This document shows, one piece after another, positions 34,309 through 44,630 of a stretch of 64,000 nucleotides of DNA. Source of the stretch: Dysgonomonas sp. ZJ279. GTDB lineage: Bacteria > Bacteroidota > Bacteroidia > Bacteroidales > Dysgonomonadaceae. The stretch covers positions 294,484-358,483 of the forward strand of contig NZ_JAAKEL010000003.1 of the NCBI RefSeq assembly GCF_011039205.1. Direction: 5' to 3'. The notes below the pieces were generated by a model. It was not told where the DNA came from, ran no database searches, and was given only the letters and a program-made list of their open reading frames with translations. The first letter of the stretch is position 1. Each line of letters begins with the position of its first letter. The translations under genes were made by a program, and so were the position numbers.

Positions 34309-36360
34309 TTATTCATACGAAACAGGGAGCGAAGTTATACGTAAACGAGCCGTACCCATCGGCACCAGTGTTATATCGTCTATCTGTTCCGATTTCTTAG
34401 CATCCTCTTCTGGTAAGACTGCACATAATCCGAACTTGTCTATAACCCACGAAGGCACTAAGCGCCCTTTGGCTTTCACAATCAGAGGTGAACTTCCTTG
34501 AGTGAAAGGGAAATTATCCGCCGGCCATTCTCTTCTTTCTATTTCTAGATTTTTGAAAGGGGCTTTAGGATCAAGTACTAATGAATAGTTCCACGCACTT
34601 TTCGGATAAATTTCGTAAGTCGGCCACTTAGTCGGATCGGCTGTCTCTTGCCACTTCGAATCACCTATTGCACTTGCTTTGCTGTCTACTTTCTTATATT
34701 CTTCTTCTATGTTCAAAGATAAAGTTAGCGGACCATAGTCGATACTTGCGCTATTCTTATTCACTTGCCATGTAGTCATAGAGAAATCCATCGGAAAGGT
34801 AACTGTAACTACATCTCCATCTTTCCATTCGCGATTGATGCAAACGAACTTGCCTTCTGTCAGATAGGTATTCGTTTTTTTACCGTTTATTTCCAGTTTG
34901 GCATTCTTTGTCCACGAAGGGATACGTAAGTAGAAAGGGAATTTCACATTCTCGGATGTATTGACCGTAAATTTGATTTGATCTTCGAAAGGATAATTGG
35001 TTTCTTCTTTGATGCTTACCTCTTTACCATCGGCAACCACTACCTTTGCGTGACAAGCTCCATAAATAGCAGCTCCTACGCCATTGTCGGCAGAGGCTAA
35101 GATAAGGTTCTCTATATAGTAAGGCCAGCCTTGTGCATGGTTGTGTTGGCAACAGCGACTGCTGAAAGGGTTCATCGATAAGAAAGGTCCACTATTATCA
35201 ATTCCCGGTCTATGATTTTCCGAGTCACTCATCACATGATTAGGGCAAGTAATATAGCGTAGTGCTTTGAAGTCGGGCATAACAGCTGCAGGATACGAGT
35301 TGAAAGCTATGTTTTCGCAATGTTCTGCCCAAAGTGGGTCTCCTGTATAGCGTAGCAACATTTCGTCCGAAGCCATTTGCTCTACAAATCCGCATGTTTC
35401 GGTTCCTTGTCTGGGGTCTATATATCCCATACGTGCATTCTCGTCAGCACCGAACATTCCACCCGATACCTGACCAAAGGTGCGGCGTATCAAGTTGTGA
35501 TCGTTGTATGTCGCTTTCAGATGTGCCGAGTCTTTTGTCAGCATGTAATATTGTGCAGGTTCTCTGAATCCTTGTGCAATGTTTACGTTATGCCAGTTGG
35601 GTAGGGTAGAGTCTTGCATCCAATCGGCAGTATTGCGATGTATCTTATGTACAAGGTCTAGTAAAAAATCATCACCCGTAATATTATATAGCCAATATAC
35701 GCTGTAAATATTATCACCTCCCCGTGAATTTTCCCAATAGTCTTTCAGAAATTTTTCATCCGGCACAGTCATTTGCCATTTGAAGTAGTTTGTCATTAAC
35801 TCTATTACACGTACATCATTCGAGTGTTCGTAATACGATTGCAGGCACCATAGCATAATCATATTTGCCCACAGTTCTCTTTTTCCGTCACGTTCGTTAA
35901 CAGGTCCGAAATATCCATCGGGTTGCTGACTTTTCAAGACTGCATCTATCCAGAGTTGAGTTTCTTTCAGCATGGCAGGGTCTTCTAAAATATATGCAAT
36001 ATTGCCATAGCCTTTGAGCCAATAAGGAACTTCTTCCCATCCATGATGACCGCCTGTGTTCAACCATGCGTTTTGCGACTTTTCGAGCCATGCACTAATT
36101 TCACCTAGCTGCCCTGTAAGGCCGTCTCGTTGTAGTTCGAGATATTTCTTTAACCAGCCATCGGGTTTAACTTTCCCTACGGGTAGTTTAATAAAATGAT
36201 CCGGCAGTAGAGGCTGCTTATTACTAGAGTAATGCAGATTTGCCGATGATACATCTGGTCTGTCTACAATGGTAATTTCGGAATCTTTATCCTGCTTTGC
36301 ACTGCTACAACCGAAGGAAAGTAGAGTGATGAAAACAAAACAAGTATTTCTAATTTTCAT
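34309..36360 (-). CDS. GH127-family beta-L-arabinofuranosidase-like lipoprotein (DUF1680)
   Basis: Exported glycoside hydrolase. The signal MKIRNTCFVFITLLSFGCSS has a lipobox, so a lipid anchor is expected. The mature part is an (alpha/alpha)6 barrel with C-terminal beta domains, 683 residues in all. The zinc and nucleophile residues of the family are visible: Glu-Thr-Cys in GTETCGFVEQ (about 321-326) and the paired Cys in RCCQHNHAQGWPYY (about 405), the second block containing the catalytic Cys in characterised GH127. A start two codons upstream is equally possible. A terminator upstream sets it apart from the GH2 operon. Confidence 0.87.
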   Translation of the reverse strand: MKIRNTCFVFITLLSFGCSSAKQDKDSEITIVDRPDVSSANLHYSSNKQPLLPDHFIKLPVGKVKPDGWLKKYLELQRDGLTGQLGEISAWLEKSQNAWLNTGGHHGWEEVPYWLKGYGNIAYILEDPAMLKETQLWIDAVLKSQQPDGYFGPVNERDGKRELWANMIMLWCLQSYYEHSNDVRVIELMTNYFKWQMTVPDEKFLKDYWENSRGGDNIYSVYWLYNITGDDFLLDLVHKIHRNTADWMQDSTLPNWHNVNIAQGFREPAQYYMLTKDSAHLKATYNDHNLIRRTFGQVSGGMFGADENARMGYIDPRQGTETCGFVEQMASDEMLLRYTGDPLWAEHCENIAFNSYPAAVMPDFKALRYITCPNHVMSDSENHRPGIDNSGPFLSMNPFSSRCCQHNHAQGWPYYIENLILASADNGVGAAIYGACHAKVVVADGKEVSIKEETNYPFEDQIKFTVNTSENVKFPFYLRIPSWTKNAKLEINGKKTNTYLTEGKFVCINREWKDGDVVTVTFPMDFSMTTWQVNKNSASIDYGPLTLSLNIEEEYKKVDSKASAIGDSKWQETADPTKWPTYEIYPKSAWNYSLVLDPKAPFKNLEIERREWPADNFPFTQGSSPLIVKAKGRLVPSWVIDKFGLCAVLPEEDAKKSEQIDDITLVPMGTARLRITSLPVSYE

Positions 36361-36421
36361 ATACAAATCATTTATATTTCTGTTTTACACTATATTGAAA
36401 GTCTATTTATCTGATATCTTT

Positions 36422-36462
36422 AAAAAAGTTAGATCAGGCGGATTGCTCTAACCTGATCTAAC
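36422..36462 (-). terminator. Terminator after the DUF4965 gene
   Basis: On the minus strand the 11-bp stem GTTAGATCAGG/CCTGATCTAAC encloses a 13-nt loop and is followed by T6. It lies 38 nt beyond the DUF4965-gene stop and upstream of GH127. Confidence 0.85.
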
Positions 36463-36499
36463 ATTCACAAACTAACTCAATTTAAATACATCAGAGAAA

Positions 36500-38980
36500 T
36501 CATTTCTTAAGTTTATTTTCAAGCATTTTCATGTAGTATCCACCCACAACGGAGCGGGCTTTGAATCCAACATGAGTTTTACTGTCGGTATTATACCAGT
36601 CGCTCATAGGCACTCTGTCGGTCGTCTCATTCATAAATTTATACAATGGGCTGATAAACTTCTTGAATGTTTCCTGATCGTCGGCCAACGTAGCTGTCCA
36701 GATAATCCAGTCAGATTTTGTATAATTCTTACGGCTATCTAGTGGCAAACCATATTCATTCTGTTTGGTCAGATAGAAAGCGATTTCTTTTTGAGCCACA
36801 CTATCAGGGAAAATATTCAAATCCATTATCTTGTTCCAGATTATATTATATTTTTGACTCCAGGTTCCCGGTTGATCGAATGTCAAACGGTAATGATCTC
36901 CATCGTCAGCCATTTTCATCCACTGTTCAGCCATTTCTTTAGCCTTGTTGGTATACTTCTCTGCCACATCTTTTTTACCCAACTTGTCAGCCAGATATCC
37001 ATAAGATGCGATACCCATAATTGCTTTTGCCGAAAGGTTCACGTTGTGAGCGAAATGTCCTGCAAAATCATCGGTACAAAGTTGGTTTTCAGGATCAAGA
37101 CCTTTCTCTACCAGATAGTCTGTCCAGATAGTCAACACTTCCCAATGTTTCTCTGCATATTTAGCATTGCCTTCTACGGCTGCAATGGCAGCGGTTAAAG
37201 TAAGCATATTTCCGCCTTCTTCCACAGGCATATCACCACCGTAAGTCTGTCCGTTGCCTAACGGATATGTACCTATGTCGTGAGCAGGAAACGGTTTAGC
37301 CCATTTGCCACTTTCGCTGTAGTAGAAAATATGATTTAGCAAAGCTTTAGCCAATTCGGGATTGTAATATAAAAACAGGGGAGCAGAAGGATAGGTTACA
37401 TCCACTGTGCCGATAGAACCGTTGCTATTATTCTCTTTCGACAAGAATAGCAAATCGCCATTAGGTGCTTCTACTACTTTATGAGCAGCAATTGCCTGAC
37501 GGTATGCAAGGGCGCATAATTCGGCATATTCTTTACCGCCAACGGCAGCAGCTTCAGTCATTAGTTGATAATCGAATGTGCTACATGCTTCGCTAAGTTT
37601 GGCAAATTCGTTATTTGCTTCTACGAAAGCTTGTTCTATTGTTTTATCACCTTTTTTGTTCCAATACGGTTTTAGGTTTTCGCCAAAATACTGTATAGAA
37701 TAGATATCATCGTACCCGATTAATACTTTTCCTGATGCAGATTTGGTTTTTCCTAACGATTGAGCTAAAGCCAGATTCGCATTGTCTTTAGAACTGATAT
37801 CACCCGATAGTGTTCCGTTCTTTACAAACTCCGCACGCATCTTATAGGCATCTCCTACACTCGAAGTTGTATTACCTTTCTCGCCGCATAAGTAGAAATA
37901 TCCCCAGTCGATGCGAATATCATCACCGCTTTTGCCTAGTATATTTTGCTCTACACTTCCGCTTTTGAGGAATATAAGATTATCTTTTTCATATCCTTCA
38001 CCTTTGTTTGCCTGTACAGGGAAATCTAATGCCCAATTTGGCGCAGCCTCAAAATACATTTCCACATCATGCGCTTTCCCGTCGAGCGAGGTCACATCGT
38101 AAGAAATATAATTTACAGGACGGGATACAAGGTTCAAATCATCCATCAACAATGGGGCAAGGAACGAAAGGTTTAGTTCTACACTGCCACAATCGAATAC
38201 ATAACGGGTGTGAGTCGCTTGCACATCCGCCGACTTTTGTGCAGCGGTAGCTGTTAAGAATGTTTCTATCTCGTCTTCGGCATATAGCCCGAAATCGACA
38301 AGAGCACCACCTGTCTGATTATGTCCGTGCGCTGCAATCACAGTTATTCCTTGTGTAATTGTTTTCGCAACTTCTTCGGGGATAGGTATAACTACATTCT
38401 TGTTCCATGCGTATCCTGTATTTACTACCTCTATACCATTGATATATAGTTCGAAATTATCATCATGAGAATATTCAAGATATAGTTTTTTACCTGAAAG
38501 GTCTTCATTGATCTCAATCGTTCTGCGTACCCATATATCTTTGGTTTCCCACGGTGTATTCACATTCACTTCGTCTTTCGTACCAAAAGCAGCAGGGCCT
38601 TCTTTCCATTGAGTATCAGTGAATGAAGGTTTTTCCCAGTCTGTTGCCGGTTTGTTGAATGTGTATTTTCCATTCCATGCTTTTGCCATAGACATTCCGG
38701 CTATAGTTCGCATTGGTGGTTTTTCAACACCCATAAAACGATACACTTTGCCATCTACACGGATTACTCCTATAAGTGGGAATTCTTTTCCTGTCCAGTG
38801 TTTTACCTGATCGTCATACAAATTGTTGGTCATAGACCATGCCGACGTGTATGGGTCGATAGTCACCAATGGATAAGCGGGAGCGCGAAGATCATTTTTT
38901 ATAATCTCAGTTTGCTTGATTTTACTTTCGCTGCAACTAAATAAGCCAACAGCACAAAGTAAATAAAGTAATTTTTTCAT
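36500..38980 (-). CDS. Glutaminase A-like lipoprotein (DUF5127/DUF4965/DUF1793)
   Basis: A large exported protein of 826 residues with lipoprotein signal MKKLLYLLCAVGLFSCSES. The N-terminal DUF4964/5127 part (RAPAYPLVTIDPYTSAWSM) is interrupted by a galactose-binding-like beta domain (about 115-225, KKLYLEYSHDDNFELYINGI), and the C-terminal half is an (alpha/alpha)6-type barrel with YNPELAKALLNHIFYY and HDIGTYPLGNGQTYGGDMPVEE. Members are annotated as glutaminase A by homology to the fungal enzyme, but in Bacteroidota they cluster in polysaccharide loci and probably act on sugars. Activity here is unknown. It is the last gene of the GH43-GH2 operon. Confidence 0.82.
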   Translation of the reverse strand: MKKLLYLLCAVGLFSCSESKIKQTEIIKNDLRAPAYPLVTIDPYTSAWSMTNNLYDDQVKHWTGKEFPLIGVIRVDGKVYRFMGVEKPPMRTIAGMSMAKAWNGKYTFNKPATDWEKPSFTDTQWKEGPAAFGTKDEVNVNTPWETKDIWVRRTIEINEDLSGKKLYLEYSHDDNFELYINGIEVVNTGYAWNKNVVIPIPEEVAKTITQGITVIAAHGHNQTGGALVDFGLYAEDEIETFLTATAAQKSADVQATHTRYVFDCGSVELNLSFLAPLLMDDLNLVSRPVNYISYDVTSLDGKAHDVEMYFEAAPNWALDFPVQANKGEGYEKDNLIFLKSGSVEQNILGKSGDDIRIDWGYFYLCGEKGNTTSSVGDAYKMRAEFVKNGTLSGDISSKDNANLALAQSLGKTKSASGKVLIGYDDIYSIQYFGENLKPYWNKKGDKTIEQAFVEANNEFAKLSEACSTFDYQLMTEAAAVGGKEYAELCALAYRQAIAAHKVVEAPNGDLLFLSKENNSNGSIGTVDVTYPSAPLFLYYNPELAKALLNHIFYYSESGKWAKPFPAHDIGTYPLGNGQTYGGDMPVEEGGNMLTLTAAIAAVEGNAKYAEKHWEVLTIWTDYLVEKGLDPENQLCTDDFAGHFAHNVNLSAKAIMGIASYGYLADKLGKKDVAEKYTNKAKEMAEQWMKMADDGDHYRLTFDQPGTWSQKYNIIWNKIMDLNIFPDSVAQKEIAFYLTKQNEYGLPLDSRKNYTKSDWIIWTATLADDQETFKKFISPLYKFMNETTDRVPMSDWYNTDSKTHVGFKARSVVGGYYMKMLENKLKK

Positions 38981-39003
38981 TTTTCTATTGTTTGAATAGT
39001 CTA

Positions 39004-40824
39004 TTACTCAGCTAAAGTATTTATTACTTTTTGGTTGATTGCTTTTACACGACCTTCTTCTATCTTAATTTCTTTGCGGTCGTATGTCATAAGCCCGTTT
39101 ACTTCACCTTCTACATCGGTTGTCTGAGTGTATACGGCAGCAGAGTAACCCATTTTCACAAGTCTTGCCAATTCTTCTCCGTATTTAACATACTCGTCTG
39201 TAACTTCTTTCGCATTTTTGAACTGAACATAGCCCCAGTTTTTATCAGATTGCCATAAGTGACCTTGAAGCGGCAGACCAATTCCGCCATATTCGCCTAA
39301 TACTGTCGCTCTGTCAGAATCGTTTTCATACAATGTTAGTTTCGGACCCGGATAGTGATGTATATCTAGCATATCACCTGTGCGATAATGATTACCACCA
39401 CTGGCTGGATTAACTAAACGTGAAGGATCGTAAGTTTTAGTCCATTCTGCTATTTCTACGGTTTTGAATTGTCCCCATGCTTCATTGAAAGGTACCCATA
39501 CAGCAATTGACGGATAAGAATACAGATAATCCATTATCTCTTTCCACTCTTTGCGGTAGTCAGCTTCCGATACAGCCGAGCGAAGCATTTCTTTACCGTC
39601 GAAGAATTTTCTCATTTGCCATTGCGGAGATTGATGTCCGTTGCCATTAGGCATATCTTGCCATACAAGTATTCCTAAACGATCGCAATGAGTATACCAG
39701 CGTGCAGGTTCTACCTTTACATGTTTACGGATCATGTTATATCCGAAATCTTTCGTTTTTTTGATGTCATATACTAATGCTTCATCTGTTGGAGCAGTGT
39801 ATAGTCCGTCAGGCCACCAGCCTTGATCGAGTGGTCCGAAATGAAAATAATCTTTATTATTTAATTGAAGACGTACAATACCATCTTTGTCTTTCTTGGT
39901 AGACACTTTGCGCATTGCTGCATAGCTCTTTATCTTATCTTGTAGTCTGCCATTATCGTATAGATTAATTTCAAGATCGTATAAGAAAGGAGATTCGGGA
40001 GACCATAACTTAGCATTAGGAATTGCAATCTCTATATTTTGTCCTGCTGCAAATTTATTTTTAGAAACGGTAGTTGCACCGTCTTTAACAATAACTTCGA
40101 TGACATCTGCTGCAGAGGTGTTCTCTGTGGCTACATCTACAGTTAGTCTGTTAGTGTCGATATTTGGTGTGTTTCTTACATTAGCGATGTGCTTTTTGCT
40201 AACAGGTTCTAACCAAACTGTTTGCCAGATACCCGATACAGGAGTGTACCAAATGCCTTCCGGCTTATTGATTTGTTTGCCTCTTGCCTGATAACCATCG
40301 TCAGTCGGATCCCATACTCTCACTACCAGTTTTTGGTTACCCGAAGTTAGATAAGGAGTTACATCGAAAGAAAAAGGAGTATAGCCACCTGTATGTGAGC
40401 CTACTTTTATATCGTTTACATATACTTCTGTTTTCCAATCTACTGCACCAAAATGCAGCAATATATTTTTTTCTTTCCAGTTAGATGGAACTGTAAATGT
40501 TCGCTTATACCATAGTTCGTTATCTTTTCCTAGCGATTTTTGAACGCCTGATAGGCTTGATTCTACAGCAAAAGGTACAAGTATTTTACCATCGAAACTT
40601 TGAGGTTCTTGTTGGCCTACCGGTAGGATAGCATAGTCCCATAAGCCATTTAGATTCGACCAGTCCGAACGTTCTATGATTGGACGTGGGTATTCGGGTA
40701 AAACATTGTTAACATCAATAGTTTCTGCCCATTTCGTTTTCATTTTATCACCAGCTGGTTTCCATTGGGCGAATGAGGTAGCACTCGATACGATTAAAGC
40801 TACAATTAAAAGTTTTCTTTTCAT
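39004..40824 (-). CDS. Glycoside hydrolase family 2 enzyme (beta-galactosidase/beta-glucuronidase type)
   Basis: Exported GH2 enzyme of 606 residues with signal MKRKLLIVALIVSSATSFAQ. The sugar-binding domain (WYKRTFTVPSNWKEKNILLHFGAVDWKTEVYVND) is followed by the immunoglobulin-like domain and the TIM barrel. The acid/base Glu is in VWVPFNEAWGQF (about 447) and the nucleophile in TVLGEYGGIGLP (about 511). The short form lacks the extra C-terminal domains of LacZ, so the exact substrate is open (galactoside, glucuronide, arabinoside or mannoside). It lies 23 nt upstream of the DUF4965 gene. Confidence 0.9.
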   Translation of the reverse strand: MKRKLLIVALIVSSATSFAQWKPAGDKMKTKWAETIDVNNVLPEYPRPIIERSDWSNLNGLWDYAILPVGQQEPQSFDGKILVPFAVESSLSGVQKSLGKDNELWYKRTFTVPSNWKEKNILLHFGAVDWKTEVYVNDIKVGSHTGGYTPFSFDVTPYLTSGNQKLVVRVWDPTDDGYQARGKQINKPEGIWYTPVSGIWQTVWLEPVSKKHIANVRNTPNIDTNRLTVDVATENTSAADVIEVIVKDGATTVSKNKFAAGQNIEIAIPNAKLWSPESPFLYDLEINLYDNGRLQDKIKSYAAMRKVSTKKDKDGIVRLQLNNKDYFHFGPLDQGWWPDGLYTAPTDEALVYDIKKTKDFGYNMIRKHVKVEPARWYTHCDRLGILVWQDMPNGNGHQSPQWQMRKFFDGKEMLRSAVSEADYRKEWKEIMDYLYSYPSIAVWVPFNEAWGQFKTVEIAEWTKTYDPSRLVNPASGGNHYRTGDMLDIHHYPGPKLTLYENDSDRATVLGEYGGIGLPLQGHLWQSDKNWGYVQFKNAKEVTDEYVKYGEELARLVKMGYSAAVYTQTTDVEGEVNGLMTYDRKEIKIEEGRVKAINQKVINTLAE

Positions 40825-40877
40825 TAAATAAATGTTTATTGGTATTATAAATAAATGTTTTTTTGCTGTTTCAATGA

Positions 40878-41882
40878 TTAATAATTCGGTAAATAAATGC
40901 TGAATGGCTTGTCCCTATCTAAAACTATTAATTCACCGTTTACGATATCCAACTCAGCAACCTGAATAGATGAGCGTCGCATTTCATACGGAATGTTTCC
41001 ATTCTCGTTAAGTGATTCATTTCCGTACCTTCTTCCCGGATGGGTGAAGTAGAAAATATATGCTTTGTCGTTGGCAACTACAACATCCCCATGATTTCCT
41101 CTTGGATAATCGTCTTTTCGTTGACTTTCTTTACTTAATATTCTATCTTTCTGTTTTGTCCAATTTAACAAATCAGGTGATTTATAGACACCCATTCCTT
41201 TCCACTCATCGGTAATAAGCCAGTATGAGCCTTTGAAATTAAATGCTTTAGCCCCTTCATGGGGTTCGTCAGTTACAGCCGGTTTGGCATCACCTGTCCA
41301 CGTAAATAGATCTTTACTATCTGCAAATAACGATTTACTATCCCATTTGTACCACATGCGCCAGTCTCCGTTCGGAAGTTGGATGAGCGTCGCATCTATA
41401 ACATCATCTTTAGGTAATTTGGCAAGGCCTTCGTATTTCCAATCCCAAAGGTTGGTACTGGTATAATGAGCCATGCGAGCAGTGCCGCTCCAATGATTGG
41501 CTACACCTCTGATATAAGATACAAACATGTGATAGATTCCATTGTGAAGCACAACGTCGGGAGCCCAAAACGTATTTTTACCTCTCTCGAATTCTAAATT
41601 GAGCGAACCTCTGTATCTCCAGCTTTTCCCGTTATCTTCCGAATAAGCAATACCTATCTCATTGCCATAGCAATATGCCACATCTGCCGTTTCTGAATTG
41701 GCTCGTCGTTGGGTATAAAGTATCCACCAAGATTTTTCCATGGGGTTGTAAATAACACACGGATCGGCAGCTCCATCGGTGATTGGGTCTCTGAATAAAG
41801 GGGCATCGGGTTGTTCTTGAGCCAGAACACCGACAAATGTAAACAGAATTAAGGAGCAAAATATTAAAATTTTGTTTCTCAT
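40878..41882 (-). CDS. GH43-like five-bladed beta-propeller glycosidase
   Basis: A 334-residue exported protein with signal peptide ending at VLAQEQ. The propeller motifs DGAADPCVIYN (Asp40 as candidate base), KNTFWAPDVVLHNGIYHMFVSY, VIDATLIQLPNGDWRMWYKW and YPRGNHGDVVVANDKAYIFYF each fit one blade of clan GH-F enzymes (GH43, with GH117 or similar families possible). It is first in the operon with GH2 and the DUF4965 gene. The typical Glu acid could not be placed with certainty. An arabinan or galactan side-chain substrate would suit the neighbouring GH127. Confidence 0.75.
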   Translation of the reverse strand: MRNKILIFCSLILFTFVGVLAQEQPDAPLFRDPITDGAADPCVIYNPMEKSWWILYTQRRANSETADVAYCYGNEIGIAYSEDNGKSWRYRGSLNLEFERGKNTFWAPDVVLHNGIYHMFVSYIRGVANHWSGTARMAHYTSTNLWDWKYEGLAKLPKDDVIDATLIQLPNGDWRMWYKWDSKSLFADSKDLFTWTGDAKPAVTDEPHEGAKAFNFKGSYWLITDEWKGMGVYKSPDLLNWTKQKDRILSKESQRKDDYPRGNHGDVVVANDKAYIFYFTHPGRRYGNESLNENGNIPYEMRRSSIQVAELDIVNGELIVLDRDKPFSIYLPNY

Positions 41883-41978
41883 GATCAGTTAAAAGGTTAC
41901 TACGCAGCCTCTAAATTAATACTTCTGTGGAGAAGTTGCGAATAAGATTTGTTTAAATTTTATAATAAAATAAATTAA

Positions 41979-42020
41979 AATATCTACCTGTAGTAAAGTA
42001 TCTTTAAAACAGGCAGATAT
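41979..42020 (-). terminator. Terminator after the susCD operon
   Basis: On the minus strand the arms ATATCTGCCTGT and ACAGGTAGATAT (one mismatch) are followed by TTTTAATTTATTTT. It is 23 nt past the DUF3823-gene stop, upstream of the GH43-like gene. Confidence 0.7.
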
Positions 42021-42042
42021 CTCGGCTTGATATTAAAATTAT

Positions 42043-42714
42043 TTACTTAACTTTCGCCGAACCAACAGTATAAAGCATCTGGTCTACCCCCGATATTCTG
42101 ATTCCTATTCGGGCATACAGTACAGGATGGTTTATCGAACTTATATCCATACTTATTGTATTCGATCCGATTACAGGTGTTTCGGCATTCTGGGTTTTAT
42201 CTTTGAAGCTATCGTCGACAAATACAGTCTTACCCACATAGAGAGTGATTCTCTCAATATTACGGTCGGCTACAGCGGTAAATTGACTAACATCGAAAGT
42301 TGCAGTCAGAATGTTATCGGTTACTTTAAATACCTCATTACTCAAGGTAAAGTAAGGTTTGACAATATACTCGACAGAAGTAGATCCTTTCACTGTTACC
42401 AGCAAAGTATCTCTATCATTTACCCACGGTCCATTATTGTCTCTGGTTACTAATTTGTACTGGCCATCGAATACTTTCGCAGCAAATGTTCCATCCTGGT
42501 TTATATAGACCTCAATAGATTCGTAGTTATCATAGCCATCTTGCCAGAGTTGCATCTGCAAAGCATTTTCTGTACCTCTGACTCCTAAAGTCTCACCTGT
42601 ATTGGTAACGACTCTGCCTTTTAAATCGCTTTTTGGTTCATCGTAATTATCTTTTTCACAAGATGAAAATACGAATGCAAATAGAATTAATATGCTAAAA
42701 TATTTCTTTTTCAT
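42043..42714 (-). CDS. DUF3823 surface lipoprotein (SusE/F-position glycan-binding protein)
   Basis: A 223-residue lipoprotein, signal MKKKYFSILILFAFVFSSCEKD. After the lipid Cys comes a DUF3823-type domain (LKGRVVTNTGETLGVRGTENALQMQLWQDGY), a carboxypeptidase-regulatory-like beta sandwich, and a second beta domain. It is directly downstream of susD, where surface glycan-binding proteins sit. The acidic residues after Cys (EKDNYDEP) resemble the surface-export signal of Bacteroidota lipoproteins. Its ligand is unknown. Confidence 0.82.
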   Translation of the reverse strand: MKKKYFSILILFAFVFSSCEKDNYDEPKSDLKGRVVTNTGETLGVRGTENALQMQLWQDGYDNYESIEVYINQDGTFAAKVFDGQYKLVTRDNNGPWVNDRDTLLVTVKGSTSVEYIVKPYFTLSNEVFKVTDNILTATFDVSQFTAVADRNIERITLYVGKTVFVDDSFKDKTQNAETPVIGSNTISMDISSINHPVLYARIGIRISGVDQMLYTVGSAKVK

Positions 42715-42755
42715 TCTTCTTAATTTTTAAGTTATTACACAAGATGATATCCGTA

Positions 42756-44615
42756 TTATTGGAATGGGTTCTTAACAAGCTTCGGATTTCGGTTCAACCA
42801 ATCCTGATCGAAGAAATTGTAATAGTTCCTCATTTCGAAATAGCGTGGATATCTGGTGGTATATGTTTTAACTTTTTCGAACACCCATTTGCCATTTTGT
42901 GCGTTTCCCGGTTCATTTACTTTGTATGGGAAAAGAGAATAGAACATAGATGTATCACTTTCACTATCATTATTCCAAAGCAGATGTGCTCTTCTCCAGC
43001 GTTTCAAATCCCAATACCTGTGATTCTCATATGCAAACTCTACGCGGTTTTCTTTTATAATATCGTCAATTGTTACATTGCTTAAATTTTGTATACCGGC
43101 TCTGCTTCTTACCTGATTTATATATCCACATACTTCTATTTGGGGTTTTCCCAGTTCTAAAGAAGCTTCGGCGGCTATCAATAATATTTCTGCAAAACGG
43201 AATCGTGTAAACCAGATATCACTTCCTCTACCTCTTGTGGCGGCATCTTTGTTTTCTTCTACAAATTTGCGAATATTGAATCCTGTTTTTGAAACATACA
43301 GCTGATCTCCACTAGTAGGTCCGTTTTGGTCTGTAAGTAATCCGTAGGTCGGGTTCACAGCACCGGGTTCACCCACTCTGCTTTTCCATTCCCCATTTTC
43401 GAGGTATTTTTGACCTGCCTGATATGAGATATAAACACTACGGAAAAGAGATCCCGGAGTTATAATGGTACCATATAATCTGGCATCTTTATTAACAAAT
43501 AAATCTTCAAGATTTTCATAGAATATAAAGTCACCCCCGGCATCTTTAATTTTCAATTTCCCATCTCTGTTATTTTTGTATTCAAACGCCTCTACAATGT
43601 TTAGAATCGGAGTTATTTTGTTTGCGTCAACATCACCCTTTATAGAGTATGCCACATTGTTGTTCGTAAAACCATGTGTTTTACCGGGAGCAACATAATC
43701 GAGTGCCCATATAACTTCAGGGTTTGACTCCTTGTTAATAAACAAATCATAAAAGTTTCGCCCTAAATCAATTTCGTTCTTTAAGTATAAGCTATATTTG
43801 CCACCTTTTATTATTTCGGTAGTAGCATCGTAGGCTATCTGATAATATGTACTTGCCTCCGAAGTTGGGATACCAACTTCACCATTAGGTAATCTCAGTT
43901 CGGGGGTAGTTGTATATTTAGCAATAGAGCCTGCATAAATAGCTGCTCTGGCTTTTAATGCAAGGGCGACCCATTTGTTAGCTCTTGCTGCATGTATATT
44001 ATCGGAAGGTGAGTTTGTTTTAGCATTCTCTAGTAGTTGAGAGATAGCTTCACATTCAGCGATAATATAATCGTAGGTTGCAGCTTCAGTAGAACGAGCA
44101 ACTTGTAGATCTAAAACATTAGTTCCCGATTCGTAGCCGTATATTTCGTCGTAAACTATAGGAACTCCACCTAAACCTTTTGCCATATTGAAATAAGCCC
44201 ATGCACGTAAAAAACGTGCTTCACCTTCATATTGTTTTTTTATGTCGGCATTCAAGTCAATATTATTGTTTGCCGTTTCAGAGGATAGACCTCTCAGAAA
44301 TATATTAATGTCACGTACAAAGTTGTATTCGTATAATCGCCACCAATTATTATCGTACGTCCTATAATCTCTGATTCCTCCGCTCGAAAATGCAGCTTCA
44401 TCTGTATAAGCATGACCGTCGATATCTTCTACACTCGGACCCCAGTTTATTCTTCCATAATAATTGGCTAATACAGAGTTAATCATATTAAGATCGGTGA
44501 ATATTTGTTCGTCTGTAAATATTTTCTCAGGTTCTTCTTCAAGAAAATCGGAACATCCAAACATGGCAGTGCAAAATACGAAGGCACTTATTATATATAA
44601 TTTTGCTTTTTTCAT
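42756..44615 (-). CDS. SusD/RagB family nutrient-binding outer-membrane lipoprotein
   Basis: The lid protein of a SusCD importer, 619 residues, lipobox FGC with Cys21. The N-terminal CSDFLEEEPEKIFTDEQIF and ARFLRAWAYFNMAKGLGGVPIV are the tetratricopeptide-like signature blocks, and the C-terminal EILLIAAEASLELG and NRVEFAYENHRYWDLKRW are standard. It starts 15 nt after susC, so the pair is one transcript. The bound glycan is set by variable loops and cannot be read from sequence. Confidence 0.95.
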   Translation of the reverse strand: MKKAKLYIISAFVFCTAMFGCSDFLEEEPEKIFTDEQIFTDLNMINSVLANYYGRINWGPSVEDIDGHAYTDEAAFSSGGIRDYRTYDNNWWRLYEYNFVRDINIFLRGLSSETANNNIDLNADIKKQYEGEARFLRAWAYFNMAKGLGGVPIVYDEIYGYESGTNVLDLQVARSTEAATYDYIIAECEAISQLLENAKTNSPSDNIHAARANKWVALALKARAAIYAGSIAKYTTTPELRLPNGEVGIPTSEASTYYQIAYDATTEIIKGGKYSLYLKNEIDLGRNFYDLFINKESNPEVIWALDYVAPGKTHGFTNNNVAYSIKGDVDANKITPILNIVEAFEYKNNRDGKLKIKDAGGDFIFYENLEDLFVNKDARLYGTIITPGSLFRSVYISYQAGQKYLENGEWKSRVGEPGAVNPTYGLLTDQNGPTSGDQLYVSKTGFNIRKFVEENKDAATRGRGSDIWFTRFRFAEILLIAAEASLELGKPQIEVCGYINQVRSRAGIQNLSNVTIDDIIKENRVEFAYENHRYWDLKRWRRAHLLWNNDSESDTSMFYSLFPYKVNEPGNAQNGKWVFEKVKTYTTRYPRYFEMRNYYNFFDQDWLNRNPKLVKNPFQ

Positions 44616-44630
44616 AATTATATTATTCTG

